NCBI GenBank assembly: GCA_964605715.1
Contig: CAZSDV010000054.1
Coordinates: 1-13,849, forward strand
Length of the DNA: 13,849 bases
Origin: JAPUME01 sp964605715
GTDB taxonomy: Bacteria > Acidobacteriota > Terriglobia > UBA7540 > JAPUME01
Direction: 5' to 3'
Each line of letters starts with the position of its first letter. The first letter of the stretch is position 1. Positions 13,007-13,849 of the stretch are shown piece by piece. Under the pieces are notes generated by a model. It was not told the DNA's origin. It worked only from the letters and a program-made list of their open reading frames with translations, and searched no databases. The position numbers were made by a program, and so were the translations under genes.

Positions 13007-13849
13007 ATGAAAATCTGGGCACGATATTTTCTGATTTTAATAACGTTGGCAATCTTTTCTTCCTGCCAAGAGGCCTATCATGAAGATAATGAGACGTATT
13101 ATCTCGTAGGAGTCAACCTCGAAACTCCCTACTGGAAAAGAATTCAGCGAGGGTTCCAGTCGGGGGTCCGTTCGCTCGGCTATGAGGTTAAGGGAGAGGT
13201 TGTAGGCCCTTCGGTCTACGACGTTGAAGAGCAATTGCAAGCCTTCAACGACGTGGCAGCGCGTCGGCCTGCCGGGATCCTGGTGTCTCCCAGTGAGGCA
13301 GAGCTTTTCACTGAACCGATTAACCAGGCGATCCAACAGGGGATTCCAGTTATATGTATTGATTCAGACGCACCCAAAAGCCAGCGTGTAACCTTCATAG
13401 GCATAGATAATTATCAGGCAGGCCTGCAAGGGGGAGAGCTTGCTCTTAAGTTGCTAGCTTCCAAGCTTAAGAACCGAAAAATTCGAAGAGTAAATGTAAT
13501 CCTGCTCACCATTCCTAATAAGACAAACTTGGATGAGCGCGTTCGTGGCTATCGAGAAGTGCTGAGCCGCAACCGGAAAATCAACTTTATGGCTATCCTG
13601 GACGACCAAGGGCAAGTTCAAAAGGCGTATGATGCAATTACGGCGCTCTTGGTTCAAGAGGGGGAGCCAATCGATGCCATCATTAGCGTTGGGGCCTCAG
13701 GTGGCCAAGGAGCCGCTGACTCGCTCTATACGATCGATATGCATGGGAAGATTCCCATAATTGCGATGGAAGCAAGCCCAGAAACACTGGATTGGGTCGA
13801 ACGGGGGGGAATATCCGCTACAATTTCCCAAAAACCCTATACCATGGGA
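13007..13849 (+). CDS. Sugar-binding lipoprotein of an ABC transporter (partial)
   Basis: The frame is open from an ATG at 13007 to the right edge, giving 281 residues; the C-terminus is missing. MKIWARYFLILITLAIFSSC is a lipoprotein signal with lipid-attachment Cys20. From residue 31 it is a type 1 periplasmic-binding fold like RbsB: YYLVGVNLETPYWKRIQRGF at 31-50, the EVVGPSVYDVEEQLQAFNDV helix region, ARRPAGILVSPSEAE, GIPVICIDSDAP at 112-123, VTFIGIDNYQAG at 128-139, an ERVRGYREVL helix, DAIISVGASGGQGAADSL at 224-241 and IPIIAMEAS at 248-256. Such proteins deliver a sugar (ribose, xylose, inositol and similar) to an ABC permease; the substrate cannot be read. Ribosome binding is weak (GGGTGG). 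Permease and ATPase genes would be expected to the right. Confidence 0.88.
   Translation, partial: MKIWARYFLILITLAIFSSCQEAYHEDNETYYLVGVNLETPYWKRIQRGFQSGVRSLGYEVKGEVVGPSVYDVEEQLQAFNDVAARRPAGILVSPSEAELFTEPINQAIQQGIPVICIDSDAPKSQRVTFIGIDNYQAGLQGGELALKLLASKLKNRKIRRVNVILLTIPNKTNLDERVRGYREVLSRNRKINFMAILDDQGQVQKAYDAITALLVQEGEPIDAIISVGASGGQGAADSLYTIDMHGKIPIIAMEASPETLDWVERGGISATISQKPYTMG

Noticed and set aside
1..13849. tRNA, rRNA, CRISPR arrays, insertion sequences and prophage genes
   Set aside because: I found no TTCGA-type tRNA arms, repeat-spacer pattern, transposase or phage-like protein; a covariance or repeat search was not possible here.

Overview
The window looks like chromosomal DNA from a free-living bacterium of about half G+C. 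Several proteins resemble those of Acidobacteriota: the N-acetylglutamate kinase type (GLRYTD, YNINADD), the short N-acetylglutamate synthase with a Cys-rich tail at the end of an argCBDF run, and a large secreted protein with an S55-type GMSGSPV motif. Tat-signal proteins of the NIPSNAP and ThuA families and a PIG-L deacetylase also fit Acidobacteriota, Planctomycetota or Verrucomicrobiota. This placement is inference from family resemblance; there is no rRNA or other marker gene here.

Layout. Positions 1-1061 (minus) hold the N-terminal 353 residues of a secreted SpoIVB/S55-like protein that runs off the left edge. A 517-bp divergent intergenic region separates it from a Tat-signal ThuA protein (plus). 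Everything from 2440 to 11336 is on the minus strand. Read in the direction of transcription, this block is: a FmdB-type zinc ribbon with its own promoter; a COG3375-type acetyltransferase; a probable operon of a twin-NIPSNAP Tat protein, an HpcH/HpaI aldolase and a PIG-L deacetylase; a membrane-anchored YHS/TRASH metal-binding protein; and the arginine operon argC-argB-argD-argF-short NAGS. On the right are an HU-type nucleoid protein (plus), a stand-alone nuoI-like ferredoxin subunit (minus) and the start of a lipoprotein sugar-binding protein (plus, cut by the right edge).

How the genes work together. The arg operon encodes the steps from glutamate to N-acetylornithine plus the ornithine-to-citrulline step. 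The genes are tightly coupled by 4-bp stop/start overlaps and use mostly GTG starts. A strong sigma70-type promoter (TTGACA-17-TATTTT) lies upstream, followed at once by two imperfect ARG-box-like dyads whose centres are 20 bp apart, which suggests ArgR/AhrC-type repression. The deacetylation step (argE or argJ) and argG/argH are not in the window. The NIPSNAP/aldolase/PIG-L operon, the ThuA protein and the sugar-binding lipoprotein suggest use of sugars or amino sugars, but no substrate can be read from the sequence. No rRNA, tRNA, CRISPR array, insertion sequence or prophage gene was seen.
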